Below are positions 54,061 to 63,585 of a DNA stretch of 64,000 nt, in pieces; the stretch's first letter is position 1; every line of letters starts with the position of its first letter. A program made the translations under genes and the position numbers. The notes below the pieces were generated by a model. It was given only the letters and a program-made list of their open reading frames with translations. It was not told where the DNA came from and did no database searches. Source of the DNA: Sphingobium estronivorans (GTDB taxonomy: Bacteria; Pseudomonadota; Alphaproteobacteria; Sphingomonadales; Sphingomonadaceae). The DNA lies in NCBI RefSeq assembly GCF_008692605.1, contig NZ_LFCT01000016.1, positions 1 through 64,000 on the forward strand, read 5' to 3'.

Positions 54061-56391
54061 TCAGAGCGGATTGCCATTTTCATCGCGCAGCACCTCGCGG
54101 CGGCCGACATGGTTGGGCGGACCCACCAGACCCTGCTCTTCCATCTGCTCGATCAGGCGCGCCGCACTGTTATAGCCAATGCGGAGTTGGCGCTGGAGCC
54201 AGCTGGTCGAGGCCTTCTGATTCTCGAACACCAGTTGGCACGCTTTGCGGAACAGCTGCGCGTCGGGGCTGTCGTCGCCCAGATCCACGCCGTCGAGCGC
54301 GAAGCTGCCCTCCTCCGGTTCCTCGGTGACGGCGGCGATATAATCGGGCTGGCCCTGCGCGCGCCAGTGATCGGCGACCACGCGCACCTCATCGTCGGAC
54401 ACGAACGGGCCGTGGACGCGCATCAGCCCCTTGCCGCCGTGCATGTAGAGCATGTCGCCCTTGCCCAGCAGTTGCTCGGCGCCCTGCTCGCCCAAAATGG
54501 TCCGGCTGTCGATCTTGGACGTGACGAAGAAGCTGATGCGGGTCGGCAGGTTCGCCTTGATCACGCCGGTGATGACGTCGACCGAAGGACGCTGCGTGGC
54601 GAGGATCAGGTGAATGCCCGCCGCGCGGGCCTTCTGCGCGAGGCGCTGAATCAGGAATTCGACTTCCTTGCCCGCCGTCATCATCAAGTCGGCGAGTTCG
54701 TCCACCACCACCACGATCTGCGGCAGCGGCTGGAAATCGAGCTGCTCCTCCTCATAGATCGGCTTGCCGGTTTCGGGATCGTAGCCGGTCTGCACGCGGC
54801 GGCCGAGCGGCTTGCCCTTCGCTTTCGCGGCGCGGACCTTCTCATTATAATTGGCGAGGTTGCGCACGGAGATCGACGCCATCATGCGATAGCGGTCCTC
54901 CATCTGCTCCACCGCCCATTTGAGCGCGCGGATCGCCTTGCTCGGTTCGGTCACGACCGGCGAGAGCAGATGCGGAATATCGTCATAGGTCGACAGTTCC
55001 AGCATCTTGGGGTCGATCATGATGAGCCGCAGCTGATCCGGCGTCATGCGATAGAGCAGCGACAGGATCATGGCGTTCAGGCCGACCGACTTGCCCGAAC
55101 CCGTCGTGCCCGCGATCAGCAGGTGCGGCATGGGCGCGAGGTCCGCGATGATCGGTTCGCCCGAGATATTCTTGCCCAGGATGATCGGCAGCGTCGCTTC
55201 CTGCCCGAACTGCTCGCTGGTGATGAGTTCGCGGAAGGACACGCCCTCGCGATTGGCGTTGGGCAGTTCGATGCCGATCACCGTGCGCCCCGGAATCGTC
55301 GCTACGCGGGCCGACAGCGCTGACATGTTGCGGGCGATGTCGTCGGCCAGCGCGATCACGCGGCTCGCCTTGATGCCCGGCGCGGGTTCCAGCTCGTACA
55401 TGGTGACGACCGGACCGGGGCGGACCTCCACGATATTGCCCTTCACATGGAAATCGTCGAGCACCGATTCCAGCAGCCGGGCATTGCGCTCCAGCGCGGC
55501 CTTGTCGATCTTCGTGCCCTGACCTGCCGGAATCGGGTTCAACAGGTCGGGCGAAGGCAGGGACGTGTGGCCGAACAGATCGTCCTGCGACACCGGCGCC
55601 ATGGTACGCTGCACCGGGGCGGGCTTCGGCGTCTGGATGTTGATCGGCGGCTTGGGTTCGTTGCTGACGGTCTTGCGCGGCGCGGCAACACGTTCGACAA
55701 CCTCATCCTCCTCCTCAAGAGGATCGGCCGCCATGCCGCCCACGCCCGGCAGAGCGAAAGCAGGCCGGGGCAGACTGAAGCGTGGCAGCGAAGGCCGGCG
55801 AAGAGCGATAATCGGCTTTTCCAGCGCCAGGCTGCGATACCAGACCGCCAGACCCGCGATCAAAGTCAGCACGATCGCTATGCCGGTGATCCAGCCCTGC
55901 GCCGCCGGGAACTGCGCCAACAGGCTCAATATGCCCTTGGCCACCGCCAACCCCGTCATGCCGCCCCAGCCCGACGGGAGGCCGACCAGCGGATTGGGCT
56001 GGAACAGCGCCAGCGCCACGCCGATCAGGGCGATGCCGGCAATGCATTTGCCTGCTTGCCCCTTCCATCCGCTCATATCCTGATCGCCCCACAGGCGACG
56101 CGCGGTGATCGCCATCAGCGGCAGCGCCAGCGCCACCGGCACGCCGAGCAGCAGCAGCAGGAAATCGGCCACCCAGGCGCCGGGCGCGCCCATGATGTTG
56201 TGGACCGCCTCATCGCCTGCCACGGTCATCAGCGACGGATCGCTGGGCGAGTAGCTGAGCAACGCCAGCGCCACGAAAAGCGTGGCCGCGATCAGCCCCA
56301 GCGCGCCCATCAGCGCGCCGCTGCGGATCAGGCTGCGTTTCAGCATTTCACGCCATTCCGGTGTGCGTTTGGCTCCACGGCCGACAGCCAT
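54061..56391 (-). CDS. ftsK: DNA translocase FtsK
   Basis: The protein is 776 aa from the ATG at 56391 (AAAGGC upstream); longer readings give non-native sequence. Four N-terminal transmembrane helices ([20 protein letters not shown] through [12 protein letters not shown]) anchor it at the septum. The motor has Walker [21 protein letters not shown] and Walker [14 protein letters not shown]. The C-terminal gamma domain is a winged helix ([20 protein letters not shown]) that reads KOPS-type sequences. It pumps chromosome ends and coordinates resolution of dimers by XerCD. The linker between membrane and motor is short and Pro-rich. Confidence 0.95.
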   Translation of the reverse strand: MAVGRGAKRTPEWREMLKRSLIRSGALMGALGLIAATLFVALALLSYSPSDPSLMTVAGDEAVHNIMGAPGAWVADFLLLLLGVPVALALPLMAITARRLWGDQDMSGWKGQAGKCIAGIALIGVALALFQPNPLVGLPSGWGGMTGLAVAKGILSLLAQFPAAQGWITGIAIVLTLIAGLAVWYRSLALEKPIIALRRPSLPRFSLPRPAFALPGVGGMAADPLEEEDEVVERVAAPRKTVSNEPKPPINIQTPKPAPVQRTMAPVSQDDLFGHTSLPSPDLLNPIPAGQGTKIDKAALERNARLLESVLDDFHVKGNIVEVRPGPVVTMYELEPAPGIKASRVIALADDIARNMSALSARVATIPGRTVIGIELPNANREGVSFRELITSEQFGQEATLPIILGKNISGEPIIADLAPMPHLLIAGTTGSGKSVGLNAMILSLLYRMTPDQLRLIMIDPKMLELSTYDDIPHLLSPVVTEPSKAIRALKWAVEQMEDRYRMMASISVRNLANYNEKVRAAKAKGKPLGRRVQTGYDPETGKPIYEEEQLDFQPLPQIVVVVDELADLMMTAGKEVEFLIQRLAQKARAAGIHLILATQRPSVDVITGVIKANLPTRISFFVTSKIDSRTILGEQGAEQLLGKGDMLYMHGGKGLMRVHGPFVSDDEVRVVADHWRAQGQPDYIAAVTEEPEEGSFALDGVDLGDDSPDAQLFRKACQLVFENQKASTSWLQRQLRIGYNSAARLIEQMEEQGLVGPPNHVGRREVLRDENGNPL

Positions 56392-56491
56392 GCCTTTCTT
56401 GTCCCCCAAATGTTCTGTTTCGGCACAATGCGCCGAGCGGGGAGTCCCCGTCAAGACTCCCGCCCCTCGGCTCGTCCCGACGACGCCTGCC

Positions 56492-56974
56492 CTACCCGAT
56501 TGCGGCCAAAGCGTTGAGCGCGTCGCCATCGACGCGCTGTACCGTCCATTCGTCCATCGGGCGCGCGCCCAGCGAACGATAGAAGGCGATGGACGGCGCG
56601 TTCCAATCCAGCACCCACCATTCCAGCCGGGCGCAATCCCGCTCCAACGCGATTTGCGCGAGACGGGACAGCAGCGCCTTGCCTGCGCCCAAGCCCCGCG
56701 CTTCGGGGATGACGAACAGATCCTCCAGATAAACCCCCGGCCGCCCCTCAAAGGTCGAGAAATTGTGGAAGAACAGTGCAAAGCCGATGGCCTGCCCGGC
56801 ATTTTCCGCAATCAGCACTTCGGCCATCGGACGCGGACCGAAGAGATATTTGTCCAGTCCCGCGCGATCCGCCCTCACCTCATGCGACAGCTTTTCATAA
56901 TCGGCCAGAGCCAGGATGAAGACATGGATTGTCCCGATGTCGGCAGGAACGGCCTCGCGGATGATGACGGACAT
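56492..56974 (-). CDS. GNAT-family N-acetyltransferase
   Basis: The protein is 160 aa from the ATG at 56974 (AAAGGAAAAAC upstream). The GNAT fold is seen in [40 protein letters not shown] (the Q/RxxGxG/A acetyl-CoA loop) and [20 protein letters not shown]. It resembles the spermidine/diamine or thialysine acetyltransferase (SAT-like) branch by its [18 protein letters not shown] and WNxPSIxFY motifs. The substrate is not certain. It follows the transporter gene closely, so the two may share a transcript. Confidence 0.82.
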   Translation of the reverse strand: MSVIIREAVPADIGTIHVFILALADYEKLSHEVRADRAGLDKYLFGPRPMAEVLIAENAGQAIGFALFFHNFSTFEGRPGVYLEDLFVIPEARGLGAGKALLSRLAQIALERDCARLEWWVLDWNAPSIAFYRSLGARPMDEWTVQRVDGDALNALAAIG

Positions 56975-56984
56975 GTTTTTCCTT

Positions 56985-57899
56985 TCAGGCGATGGAAGGT
57001 TCGACATGCGGCGGCTCGGCCGGTCGCGCGCGCGCCGCGATCAGGCAACCCGCCACGATCAACGTCGCGCCCGCTGCCGTGCTGAGGGTCAGCCGGTCGC
57101 CAAAGACGAGCCAGCCGATGATCGCTGCCCAGATGAAGGCGGTATATTCGACCGGAATCAGGGCCTGCGCCTCCGCCCGCGCATAGGCCCATGCCAACGC
57201 CGCCAGCGAAGTGAAGGCCAGCGTCGCGGCCAGCAGGACCAGCGCCCATGACGCCGCCTCCGGCACTATGGGCGGCCATCGGACAATAGCGGCAAAGAGT
57301 GCGAACACGCCCAGCATCACGACATGCTGGAAGAAGGCGACCTCAATCGGCGAGGCGAGCTGCGCCTGTTGCCGTTGCAGGATCAGGTTCCACGCGAACA
57401 GCACGGCGGAGAGCAGGACGGCGCCCGCTCCAAGTAGAGCATTCAGATCATAATCGCCCCGCATTTGCCCGGACAGGATGATCCCGACGCCGACCAGCCC
57501 CAGCAGCGACGCCCCCACCGCCTGCCGTCCGATCCGTTCCTTGAGCAACAGCGCGGCAAGATAGAGCGCGATCAGCGGCGCGATGAAGGACAGGGCAATG
57601 GCTTCGGCCAGCGGCAGCCGCATGATCGCCCAGAAGAACAGACTGGCCATCGCCGCGACCACAACCCCGCGCAGCAGGTGCAGCCGCAACACCGCCCGAT
57701 TGGGCCAGCGCTGGCGGGTCAGCAGCATCAGCGCAAGACCCAGCAGGCTCCCCGCCGTCGCGCGCCAGAATAGCGCGTTGAACAGGCCGATGGAGAGGCT
57801 CAGGCCCTTCATCGTCGCGTCCATCACGGAAAAGAGCGCGACACCCAGGCAACAGACGGCAAAGGGGATGGCGAAGGAACGCGATGCAGCCATGGGCAT
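56985..57899 (-). CDS. EamA-family (DMT superfamily) transporter
   Basis: The protein is 304 aa with ten predicted helices in two EamA repeats of about 140 residues (repeat one ends near LALYLAALLLKERIGRQAVG, repeat two near FIWAAIIGWLVFGDRLTLST). Each repeat ends with the E/D-R motif typical of the family (LLKERIG; VFGDRLT). Such permeases export amino acids, polyamines or other metabolites; the substrate is unknown. It is the first gene of the transporter/GNAT pair; an acetyltransferase next to an exporter could point to detoxification of an amine, which is speculation. Confidence 0.85.
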   Translation of the reverse strand: MPMAASRSFAIPFAVCCLGVALFSVMDATMKGLSLSIGLFNALFWRATAGSLLGLALMLLTRQRWPNRAVLRLHLLRGVVVAAMASLFFWAIMRLPLAEAIALSFIAPLIALYLAALLLKERIGRQAVGASLLGLVGVGIILSGQMRGDYDLNALLGAGAVLLSAVLFAWNLILQRQQAQLASPIEVAFFQHVVMLGVFALFAAIVRWPPIVPEAASWALVLLAATLAFTSLAALAWAYARAEAQALIPVEYTAFIWAAIIGWLVFGDRLTLSTAAGATLIVAGCLIAARARPAEPPHVEPSIA

Positions 57900-57910
57900 G
57901 GGAGAGCGGC

Positions 57911-59071
57911 TTATTCTGCCGCTTCCGCCTTGCCCGCGTCGGTGGTTTCCGCTTCCAGCTTGGCCGCCTCGATCTCGGCCGCCTTGGCCTCCACCAGTTG
58001 CACGATATGGTCGATCATGCCTTCGTCATGCACCGTATGGTCGGTGAGGCCGGAGAGATAGACCATGTGCTTGCCCGCGCCGCCGCCGGTGAGACCGATG
58101 TCGGTCTCCCGCGCTTCGCCGGGACCGTTCACCACGCAGCCCAGCACGGACAGCGAGAGCGGGGTATGGATGTGCTGGAGCCGCTCCTCCAGCGCCTGCA
58201 CCGTGCGGATCACGTCGAAGCCCTGCCGCGCGCAACTGGGGCAGGAGATGACCTTGACCCCCCGGGTGCGGATGCCGAGCGATTTCAGAATCTCATAGCC
58301 GACGCGCACTTCCTCTTCCGGTTCGGCGGAGAGGGAAACGCGGATCGTATCGCCGATCCCGGCCCAGAGCAGATTGCCGATGCCGATGGCGCTCTTCACC
58401 GTGCCGCCGATCAGGCCGCCCGCCTCCGTGATGCCGAGGTGCAGCGGGCAGTCGACGGCTTCGGCCAATTGCATATAGGCGGCGACGGCGAGGAACACGT
58501 CGCTGGCCTTCACCGCGACCTTATATTTATGAAAATCCTGGTCCTGGAGCAGCTTGATATGGTCGAGCGCGCTTTCGACCAGCGCCTCCGGGCAAGGCTC
58601 ACCATATTTTTCGAGCAGGTCCTTTTCGAGGGAGCCCGCATTGACGCCGATGCGGATCGAGCAGCCATTGGCCTTGGCCGCGTCGACCACTTCCTTCACC
58701 CGTGCTTGGCTGCCGATATTGCCGGGGTTGATGCGCAGGCAGGCCGCGCCCGCATCGGCGGCTTCCAGCGCGCGCTTGTAATGGAAATGGATGTCCGCGA
58801 CGATCGGCACCTGCGCGGCGCGGACGATCTGCTTCAGCGCGGCGGTCGATGCCTCATCCGGGCAGGAAACGCGGATGATGTCCACGCCCACTTCCTCGCA
58901 GCGGCGGATCTGGTCGATCGTCGCCTTGACGTCATGGGTCGGCGTGTTGGTCATGGTCTGTACCGTGACCGGGGCGCCGCCGCCGACGGGGACGTTACCG
59001 ACCATGATCTGGCGGCTTTGGCGGCGGGCGATGTCGCGCCAGGGACGCAGGCCGGGATTATGGTCGGACAT
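57911..59071 (-). CDS. ispG: 4-hydroxy-3-methylbut-2-enyl diphosphate synthase (IspG/GcpE)
   Basis: The protein is 386 aa, beginning [20 protein letters not shown]. Conserved blocks: [35 protein letters not shown], the 4Fe-4S region [12 protein letters not shown] and [15 protein letters not shown]. It reduces methylerythritol cyclodiphosphate in the MEP isoprenoid pathway. The start codon lies only six bases after a strong hairpin (59078-59102) whose 3' arm contains GGAG, the only ribosome-site candidate. That hairpin with its T-run is also the terminator of the upstream fadL gene. So ispG translation or transcription may be gated by this structure. Confidence 0.95.
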   Translation of the reverse strand: MSDHNPGLRPWRDIARRQSRQIMVGNVPVGGGAPVTVQTMTNTPTHDVKATIDQIRRCEEVGVDIIRVSCPDEASTAALKQIVRAAQVPIVADIHFHYKRALEAADAGAACLRINPGNIGSQARVKEVVDAAKANGCSIRIGVNAGSLEKDLLEKYGEPCPEALVESALDHIKLLQDQDFHKYKVAVKASDVFLAVAAYMQLAEAVDCPLHLGITEAGGLIGGTVKSAIGIGNLLWAGIGDTIRVSLSAEPEEEVRVGYEILKSLGIRTRGVKVISCPSCARQGFDVIRTVQALEERLQHIHTPLSLSVLGCVVNGPGEARETDIGLTGGGAGKHMVYLSGLTDHTVHDEGMIDHIVQLVEAKAAEIEAAKLEAETTDAGKAEAAE

Positions 59072-59072
59072 G

Positions 59073-59102
59073 AAAAAGGGGCTCCATCGGTGATGAAGCC
59101 CC
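59073..59102 (-). terminator. Terminator hairpin overlapping the ispG ribosome site
   Basis: On the minus strand GGGGCT-T-CATC, loop ACC, GATG-G-AGCCCC, then five T and the ispG ATG. The arms pair in two blocks (6 and 4 bp) with one mismatch. Its 3' arm contains GGAG ten bases before the ispG start. It ends fadL messages and can hide the ispG ribosome site. Confidence 0.75.
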
Positions 59103-59123
59103 TATAGTGATTTATCGGGAAAG

Positions 59124-60425
59124 TTAGAAGCGCGCCGTCAACGATGCGGCAACCTGATCCGCATTGCCGCTGGTCTGCGCCAGGGTGGTGGCGGTGACCG
59201 TCGCCGGCGAGGGGTAATAGCTGTCCGGACGGATGATGTTCGCCTTTTCCACGAAGGTGTGGGCATAGCTGACGTTCAGCGCGAAAGCGGGCGAGATGTT
59301 GAACGTCGCGCCGCCGGTCAGCCAGGCGCGGTCGCCATCGGGCACGCGGGTCGTCAGATACTGCGGATTGGTCGGCGTGCGGTCGAACATCGTGCCTGCG
59401 CGCAGAGTGAGCGCCGGGCTGACATCATATTCACCACCGAGGCTGACGCTGTAGCTGTCTTTGTAATCCAGTTCCTTGTTGGTGGTCCCGGTGGCCGAGG
59501 TGATGGCGATGCCCTTGAACTTCGACCAATTATACCAGCGGGCGCTGATCATCGCGCGCAGTTGCGGGGTCATGCGGTGCATGAAGCCCACCGTGACGAT
59601 ATCGGGCAGATCGAGCGGCGCCGAGGCAGCGAACGAACCGTTGGCCGCCGCAATCGGACCCAGAAGTCCGGCAACCGTCTGCGTGCCGGTCAGATGATGC
59701 TTGATGCCGGAGCGGTAGGAGACGCCGACATTGGTGTCGCCGTTGGTGTAGAACAGGCCCGCATTCCAGCCGACCGTCCAATCGTCGCCCTTCACCCGGG
59801 CGGAGCCGTCCGCGAGCAGCGGCGAAAGTTGCGGCAAGGCGTTGGTCAGCGTGACCTTCACATATTGCACGTCGACGCCGCCGCCGACCGAGAAATTCTC
59901 GTTCAGCTTATAAGCAGCCGTGGGCTGGATATTGTAGGTTTTGAGGTTGGTGTAGAGTGAATCGTAGCGACCGAAAAAGCCGTCATCATAATCGAGCTTC
60001 AGGCCAAAGGGCGCGTTGACGCCCAGACCCAGCCACAGGCGGTCGCTGACCTGGCCGGTGACGTAGAAACTGGGGATGGGAATGACCTTGTCGAACGGAT
60101 TGCCGCCATCATTGCCTGTCACCGGCACATGCACGCCCGGCAGGGTCGGGACGGTGCGGTTGCTGCCGCGATTGGTCTGCTGCGCCGAAGCCATCAGGGC
60201 GCTGCCGCCGATCGAGACCTGGATGCCGGACAGATTGGTCATCGCGGCAGGGTTGAAGAAGATGGCCGAGGGATCGTCCGCCGCCGCGCCCGCGCCCGCC
60301 AGCGCTCGTCCGGTTTCGATCGGCGACTGTTCCTGGAGGTAAAATCCCCCTGCCAGTGCCGGTACAGGTGCGATCATGATGCCGGACAGCAGAAGGCCTG
60401 CAACGACATGGCGATTAAAGGGCAT
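59124..60425 (-). CDS. OmpP1/FadL-type outer-membrane transport protein
   Basis: The protein is 433 aa from the ATG at 60425, with AGGAGAGGA upstream (the sequence opposed by the nearby candidate small RNA). It has a signal peptide ending PALAGG and then FYLQEQSPIETGRALAGAGA, the FadL N-terminal hatch region. The barrel strands continue to RPDSYYPSPATV... and the end KIT-type aromatic-terminal LTARF. FadL channels carry long-chain fatty acids and other hydrophobic compounds across the outer membrane. The gene lies alone between two terminators, apart from possible small-RNA control. Confidence 0.85.
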   Translation of the reverse strand: MPFNRHVVAGLLLSGIMIAPVPALAGGFYLQEQSPIETGRALAGAGAAADDPSAIFFNPAAMTNLSGIQVSIGGSALMASAQQTNRGSNRTVPTLPGVHVPVTGNDGGNPFDKVIPIPSFYVTGQVSDRLWLGLGVNAPFGLKLDYDDGFFGRYDSLYTNLKTYNIQPTAAYKLNENFSVGGGVDVQYVKVTLTNALPQLSPLLADGSARVKGDDWTVGWNAGLFYTNGDTNVGVSYRSGIKHHLTGTQTVAGLLGPIAAANGSFAASAPLDLPDIVTVGFMHRMTPQLRAMISARWYNWSKFKGIAITSATGTTNKELDYKDSYSVSLGGEYDVSPALTLRAGTMFDRTPTNPQYLTTRVPDGDRAWLTGGATFNISPAFALNVSYAHTFVEKANIIRPDSYYPSPATVTATTLAQTSGNADQVAASLTARF

Positions 60426-60616
60426 GAAAATTCCTCTCCTGAAATATGATGGGCAACCTTGGACCGTGGGTGATCCCACAGGGACTTTGCAAGTAGACGT
60501 AATATGGTGAATTTATCGTTCCAAAAGCCCAAAAATGCAGGGGCCATGCAGGAAAGTCCGTGCCCTGTTGCATCGACGCTACGGCAGGAAGCGAAAAACG
60601 GCCGGAAAAAAATTCC

Positions 60617-60642
60617 AAAAAAAAGCCGCCCCGAGGGACGGC
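60617..60642 (-). terminator. Terminator of candidate small RNA copy 2
   Basis: Minus-strand stem GCCGTCC / GGGCGGC (7 bp with one G-U), loop CTCG, followed by eight T. It would also end read-through from pgmG. Confidence 0.85.
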
Positions 60643-60734
60643 TTTAAAGTTTTAGGAGAGGATGCCTGAAAGGCCTGATCCTTCTGCGGCGCAGCGGCTT
60701 TTTTCGCAAATGCGAAAAACACAGGCTCGATTGC
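60617..60734 (-). ncRNA. Candidate small RNA with anti-Shine-Dalgarno block, copy 2
   Basis: Sibling of the element at 53780-53898: the same CGCATTTGCG dyad (with longer A/T arms here), the invariant GGCATCCTCTCCTAAAA and a terminator (60617-60642: GCCGTCC, CTCG, GGGCGGC and eight T). The terminator stem differs in sequence but not in shape, which supports a selected structure. The invariant block is complementary to the ribosome sites of both flanking genes: 13 consecutive bases at pgmG (AGGAGAGGATGCC, just before its ATG) and 9 at fadL (AGGAGAGGA). It lies between the two genes on the same strand. Confidence 0.6.
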
Positions 60735-60828
60735 GTTTCCTGCAACTGCCATGCCTTCCCCCAGTTTCCGTAACGGAAAGAAAGGACCGCCTGCCGATAG
60801 CCCTATCCGTTTTTTTCCGCGATCCGGA

Positions 60829-62211
60829 TTATTTTTCGGCAATTGCAGGTCGAATCACCCCCGAATCGGCCAATTGCGAATCAAGATGGGCGATAAGCTG
60901 CGCGAGTCCCTGTTCGTTCTTCGCCTCGGCGCGCGCGACCAGCATATCCTGGGTATGGGAAACGCGCAGCAGCCACCAGCCTTCCCGCGTCGTCACGCGC
61001 AGGCCGTCGGTTTCATCGACCTGAGCGCCAGCGGCGAGGAGCCGGGCGCGCACTTGCTCGATCACCGCGAATTTCCGACTTTCCTCTATGGGAAAGCGGA
61101 TTTCCGGCGTGTTGGCCATGGCGGGCATGTCCCCGCGCAGGGCGGTCACGCTGCGGCCCAGCCGGGTGAGGCTCCGGATCAGGCGGACTGCGGCATAAAG
61201 CGCATCGTCAAAGCCGTAATAATCGTCGGCAAAGCAGATATGGCCGGTCATCTCCCCGCCGAGCGGCGCGGCAATTTCCTTCATTTTGGACTTGATGTGG
61301 CTGTGGCCGGTTTTCCACATCAGCGGCTGGCCGCCCAGCGCCGCTATGCGATCGAACAGCGCCTGACTCGCCTTCACATCCGCGACAATCACGGCGTTGG
61401 GTTGGTCTTGCAGGACCAGCTCGGCAAAAATGCCGAGCAATTGATCGCCCCAGATCACCCGGCCCTTGCCGTCGACCACGCCGATCCGGTCGCCGTCGCC
61501 ATCGAAGGCCACGCCGAAATCGAGCTTCTTCGAAAGGACAAGCGCTTTCAGATCGGCCAGATTCTCCTCGATTGTGGGATCGGGGTGATGATGGGGAAAA
61601 TGGCCGTCTATCTGGGTGAACAACATATGATGCTCGCCCGGCAAGAGCTTGACGAGCTTGTCCACCACCGGACCGGCGGCGCCGTTGCCCGCATCCCAAC
61701 CGATGCGCCAGGCGGCGCCATCGAATCCTTCGACCAGCCGCGCGGCATAGCGGTCCATGATGGCGACGGTTTCGATCCGCCCCGCGCCGTCGCTCCAGTC
61801 GCCCGCCGCCGCCATGGCGCCCAGATCCGCGATCGCCTCGCCAAAAAAGGGGTTGTGCTGAAGCACCAGCTTGAAGCCGTTATGATCGGTGGGATTATGG
61901 CTGCCGGTTATCTGAATGCCGCCGTCCACATCGAGCACCGCTTCGGCATAATAGAGCATGGGCGTCGGGCCGAGACCGATGCGAACGGCATCCACGCCCG
62001 AGTCCAGAAGACCCTTCACCACCGCCTCTTCCAGCGCGGGCGAACTCAGCCGCCCGTCATAGCCGACCGCGACCCTTGATCCGCCCGCCCGCCGGACGGC
62101 CGTGCCGAAACTGCGGCCGAGGGCATAGCCGTCCGCTTCGGTCAGCGTCCGGCCGACCACGCCCCGAATGTCATATTCGCGCAGCAGCGTAGGATGAAAG
62201 CGGTGGGCCAT
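60829..62211 (-). CDS. pgmG: Phosphoglucomutase/phosphomannomutase (PgmG/AlgC-type)
   Basis: The protein is 460 aa from the ATG at 62211, with AGGAGAGGATGCC directly upstream. Domain motifs: REYDIRGVVG, the phosphoserine loop GIQITGSHNPTDHNGFKLVL, the metal loop GVAFDGDGDRIGVVDGKGRV, the sugar-binding GEMTGHICFADDYYGFDDAL and the phosphate-binding RVSHTQDMLVARAEA (usual form RxSNTxP). It interconverts hexose 1- and 6-phosphates. PgmG of gellan producers makes both glucose-1-P and mannose-1-P, so this enzyme could feed the exopolysaccharide locus. Overlap of the ribosome site with the candidate small RNA's block is noted. Confidence 0.9.
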   Translation of the reverse strand: MAHRFHPTLLREYDIRGVVGRTLTEADGYALGRSFGTAVRRAGGSRVAVGYDGRLSSPALEEAVVKGLLDSGVDAVRIGLGPTPMLYYAEAVLDVDGGIQITGSHNPTDHNGFKLVLQHNPFFGEAIADLGAMAAAGDWSDGAGRIETVAIMDRYAARLVEGFDGAAWRIGWDAGNGAAGPVVDKLVKLLPGEHHMLFTQIDGHFPHHHPDPTIEENLADLKALVLSKKLDFGVAFDGDGDRIGVVDGKGRVIWGDQLLGIFAELVLQDQPNAVIVADVKASQALFDRIAALGGQPLMWKTGHSHIKSKMKEIAAPLGGEMTGHICFADDYYGFDDALYAAVRLIRSLTRLGRSVTALRGDMPAMANTPEIRFPIEESRKFAVIEQVRARLLAAGAQVDETDGLRVTTREGWWLLRVSHTQDMLVARAEAKNEQGLAQLIAHLDSQLADSGVIRPAIAEK

Positions 62212-62231
62212 GGCATCCTCTCCTTCCACGG

Positions 62232-62669
62232 TCAGTTGCGCTGCGCCAGATCCCCGATCAGCAGGTCGCGGGCCGCATTGATCTGGGCCGCCAGCGCTTC
62301 CGTGCCACCCTTGTCCGGATGAACCGAGGCAATCAGGCGGCGATGCGCGGCACGGATCGCGCGGGCGTCGCAATCCGGCCCGACGCCCAGCAACTTGCGC
62401 GCATCGATGACGGCCTGAGACGAAACGGTCTGGGAGGTGTGCTTGCCCGTTCCGGCCCTTTTCCGCGCCGGCCGGCTTTTGGCGAAGAAGAAAAGGGTGG
62501 CGCCCATCAGCAGCGGCGCGCCGATCACCGGTTTGCCCTTGGCCGCCATCACCGCGCCGACCAGAGCGGCGCCCAGCGCCATGCCGTCCCTTCCACTCAT
62601 GCGTTGCAGTCGTCCCGTCCAGATCAACCAGCCGGCAAGGCCGACCAGCAAGAGGGCAAACAGACCCAT
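62232..62669 (-). CDS. Membrane-anchored DnaJ-domain protein
   Basis: The protein is 145 aa. Two hydrophobic N-terminal segments (MGLFALLLVGLAGWLIW; VGAVMAAKGKPVIGAPLLMG) precede a J domain at residues ~85-140 with ARKLLGVGPDCDARAIRAAH and the essential HPDKGG. The arrangement is like TIM14/DjlA-type proteins, which activate an Hsp70 at a membrane. Its start overlaps the mipZ stop by one base, so the two are co-translated. It sits 20 bases upstream of pgmG and probably shares the transcript. A specific client is unknown. Confidence 0.85.
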   Translation of the reverse strand: MGLFALLLVGLAGWLIWTGRLQRMSGRDGMALGAALVGAVMAAKGKPVIGAPLLMGATLFFFAKSRPARKRAGTGKHTSQTVSSQAVIDARKLLGVGPDCDARAIRAAHRRLIASVHPDKGGTEALAAQINAARDLLIGDLAQRN

Positions 62670-63475
62670 CAGGCCGCGCCGAGCATATCCAATGGCGCGA
62701 CTTCGCCGCGGTCGGGCAGGGCGAGACCCGACACCATTTCGCGCAGTTCCTGCCGTGCGGCGATGTGGCTGACACCCAGTTCGCCCAGATGCCCCTTGTC
62801 CAGCAGAGTCAGGCCGGAGGGGAAGAGTTCGCGGAAGATCACGCGCTCCGAAAGGCCCGGAATCACGCGGAATCCGACACGGCGGGACAGTTCGGACAGC
62901 GCATCGCCCACGCGTTTCTTGTTGCGGGCGTCATGATGCTGGACGCGGTTGCGCAGCACCACCCAGTCGATGGTCACGCCATCGGCCTTGGCGCGGGTCT
63001 TGCGCGCCTCGAAAATCAGTTCCGAATAGAAGGACAGGCGTTTCACCTTGAAGGTTTCCGCGTCCACCTGGCCGATCAGGTCGAAATCGACGAAGCTGTC
63101 GTTCATCGGCGTCACCAGCGTATTGGCGCGCGCGGCCATGTGGCGGGCATAATCATCGTCGCGGCCGGGCGTGTCGACGACCAGGAAATCCTTGCCCTCC
63201 GCCATGGCGGCAGCCTGTTCTTCCAGCGCTTCGACATTGTCGCCCTTGAACACCGCGAAATCCGGCGTCGGCAGGTCGATGCCCCGACGCTTCGCGGTTT
63301 CGGCGCGATTTTCCATATAGCGGGTGATGGTGCGCTGGCGCGGATCGAGGTCGATCATGCCGACCCGGTGACCCAGCACCGTCAGAGCGATGGCCGTGTG
63401 CACGGCGGTCGTCGACTTGCCGGTGCCGCCTTTCTCATTGGCAAAGACGATATGGTGCGTTTGGGCGTTCGCCAT
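62669..63475 (-). CDS. mipZ: Division-site ATPase MipZ (ParA/MinD family)
   Basis: The protein is 268 aa. The deviant Walker A motif FANEKGGTGKSTTAVHTAIA lies near residue 11, Walker A' GMIDLDPRQRTITRYMENRA follows, and FLVVDTPGRDDDYARHM is the Walker B region. TIDWVVLRNRV and KRVGDALSELSRRVGFRVIP are MipZ-specific. In Caulobacter, MipZ forms a bipolar gradient with ParB and blocks FtsZ assembly away from midcell. It is divergent from panC (110 bases between starts). Confidence 0.92.
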   Translation of the reverse strand: MANAQTHHIVFANEKGGTGKSTTAVHTAIALTVLGHRVGMIDLDPRQRTITRYMENRAETAKRRGIDLPTPDFAVFKGDNVEALEEQAAAMAEGKDFLVVDTPGRDDDYARHMAARANTLVTPMNDSFVDFDLIGQVDAETFKVKRLSFYSELIFEARKTRAKADGVTIDWVVLRNRVQHHDARNKKRVGDALSELSRRVGFRVIPGLSERVIFRELFPSGLTLLDKGHLGELGVSHIAARQELREMVSGLALPDRGEVAPLDMLGAA

Positions 63476-63585
63476 CGGACCTTGATAACCCCGTTGATTG
63501 TCGCAATGAATATTGACCGTTCCAGCCGGTCGTGCCTTAGCAGGATTGACCCCTTGTTGATGCCCTTATCGGAGCCCCTCGTAAC

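Larger units (their letters stand above)
60426..60828. other. Intergenic region between pgmG and fadL with candidate small RNA
   Basis: This 403-base gap holds the candidate small RNA (60617-60734) and its terminator. The remaining 190 bases before the fadL start should contain the fadL promoter. Plus- and minus-strand frames crossing it (for example from 60662) start inside the RNA block and are not supported as genes. Confidence 0.6.

Noticed and set aside
60579-60842. Minus-strand frame through candidate RNA copy 2, with protein-level likeness to copy 1 (FFAFA, FQASSPK)
   Set aside because: No stop codon before the terminator, so the message would lack one. The likeness may simply reflect the conserved RNA. 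It stays a fallback explanation if a downstream promoter is found.
60662-61024. ATG preceded by AGGAGAGG on the plus strand inside the candidate RNA
   Set aside because: The equivalent ATG in copy 1 has a stop after nine codons, so the frame is not conserved; the AGGAGAGG is the complement of the RNA's anti-SD block.
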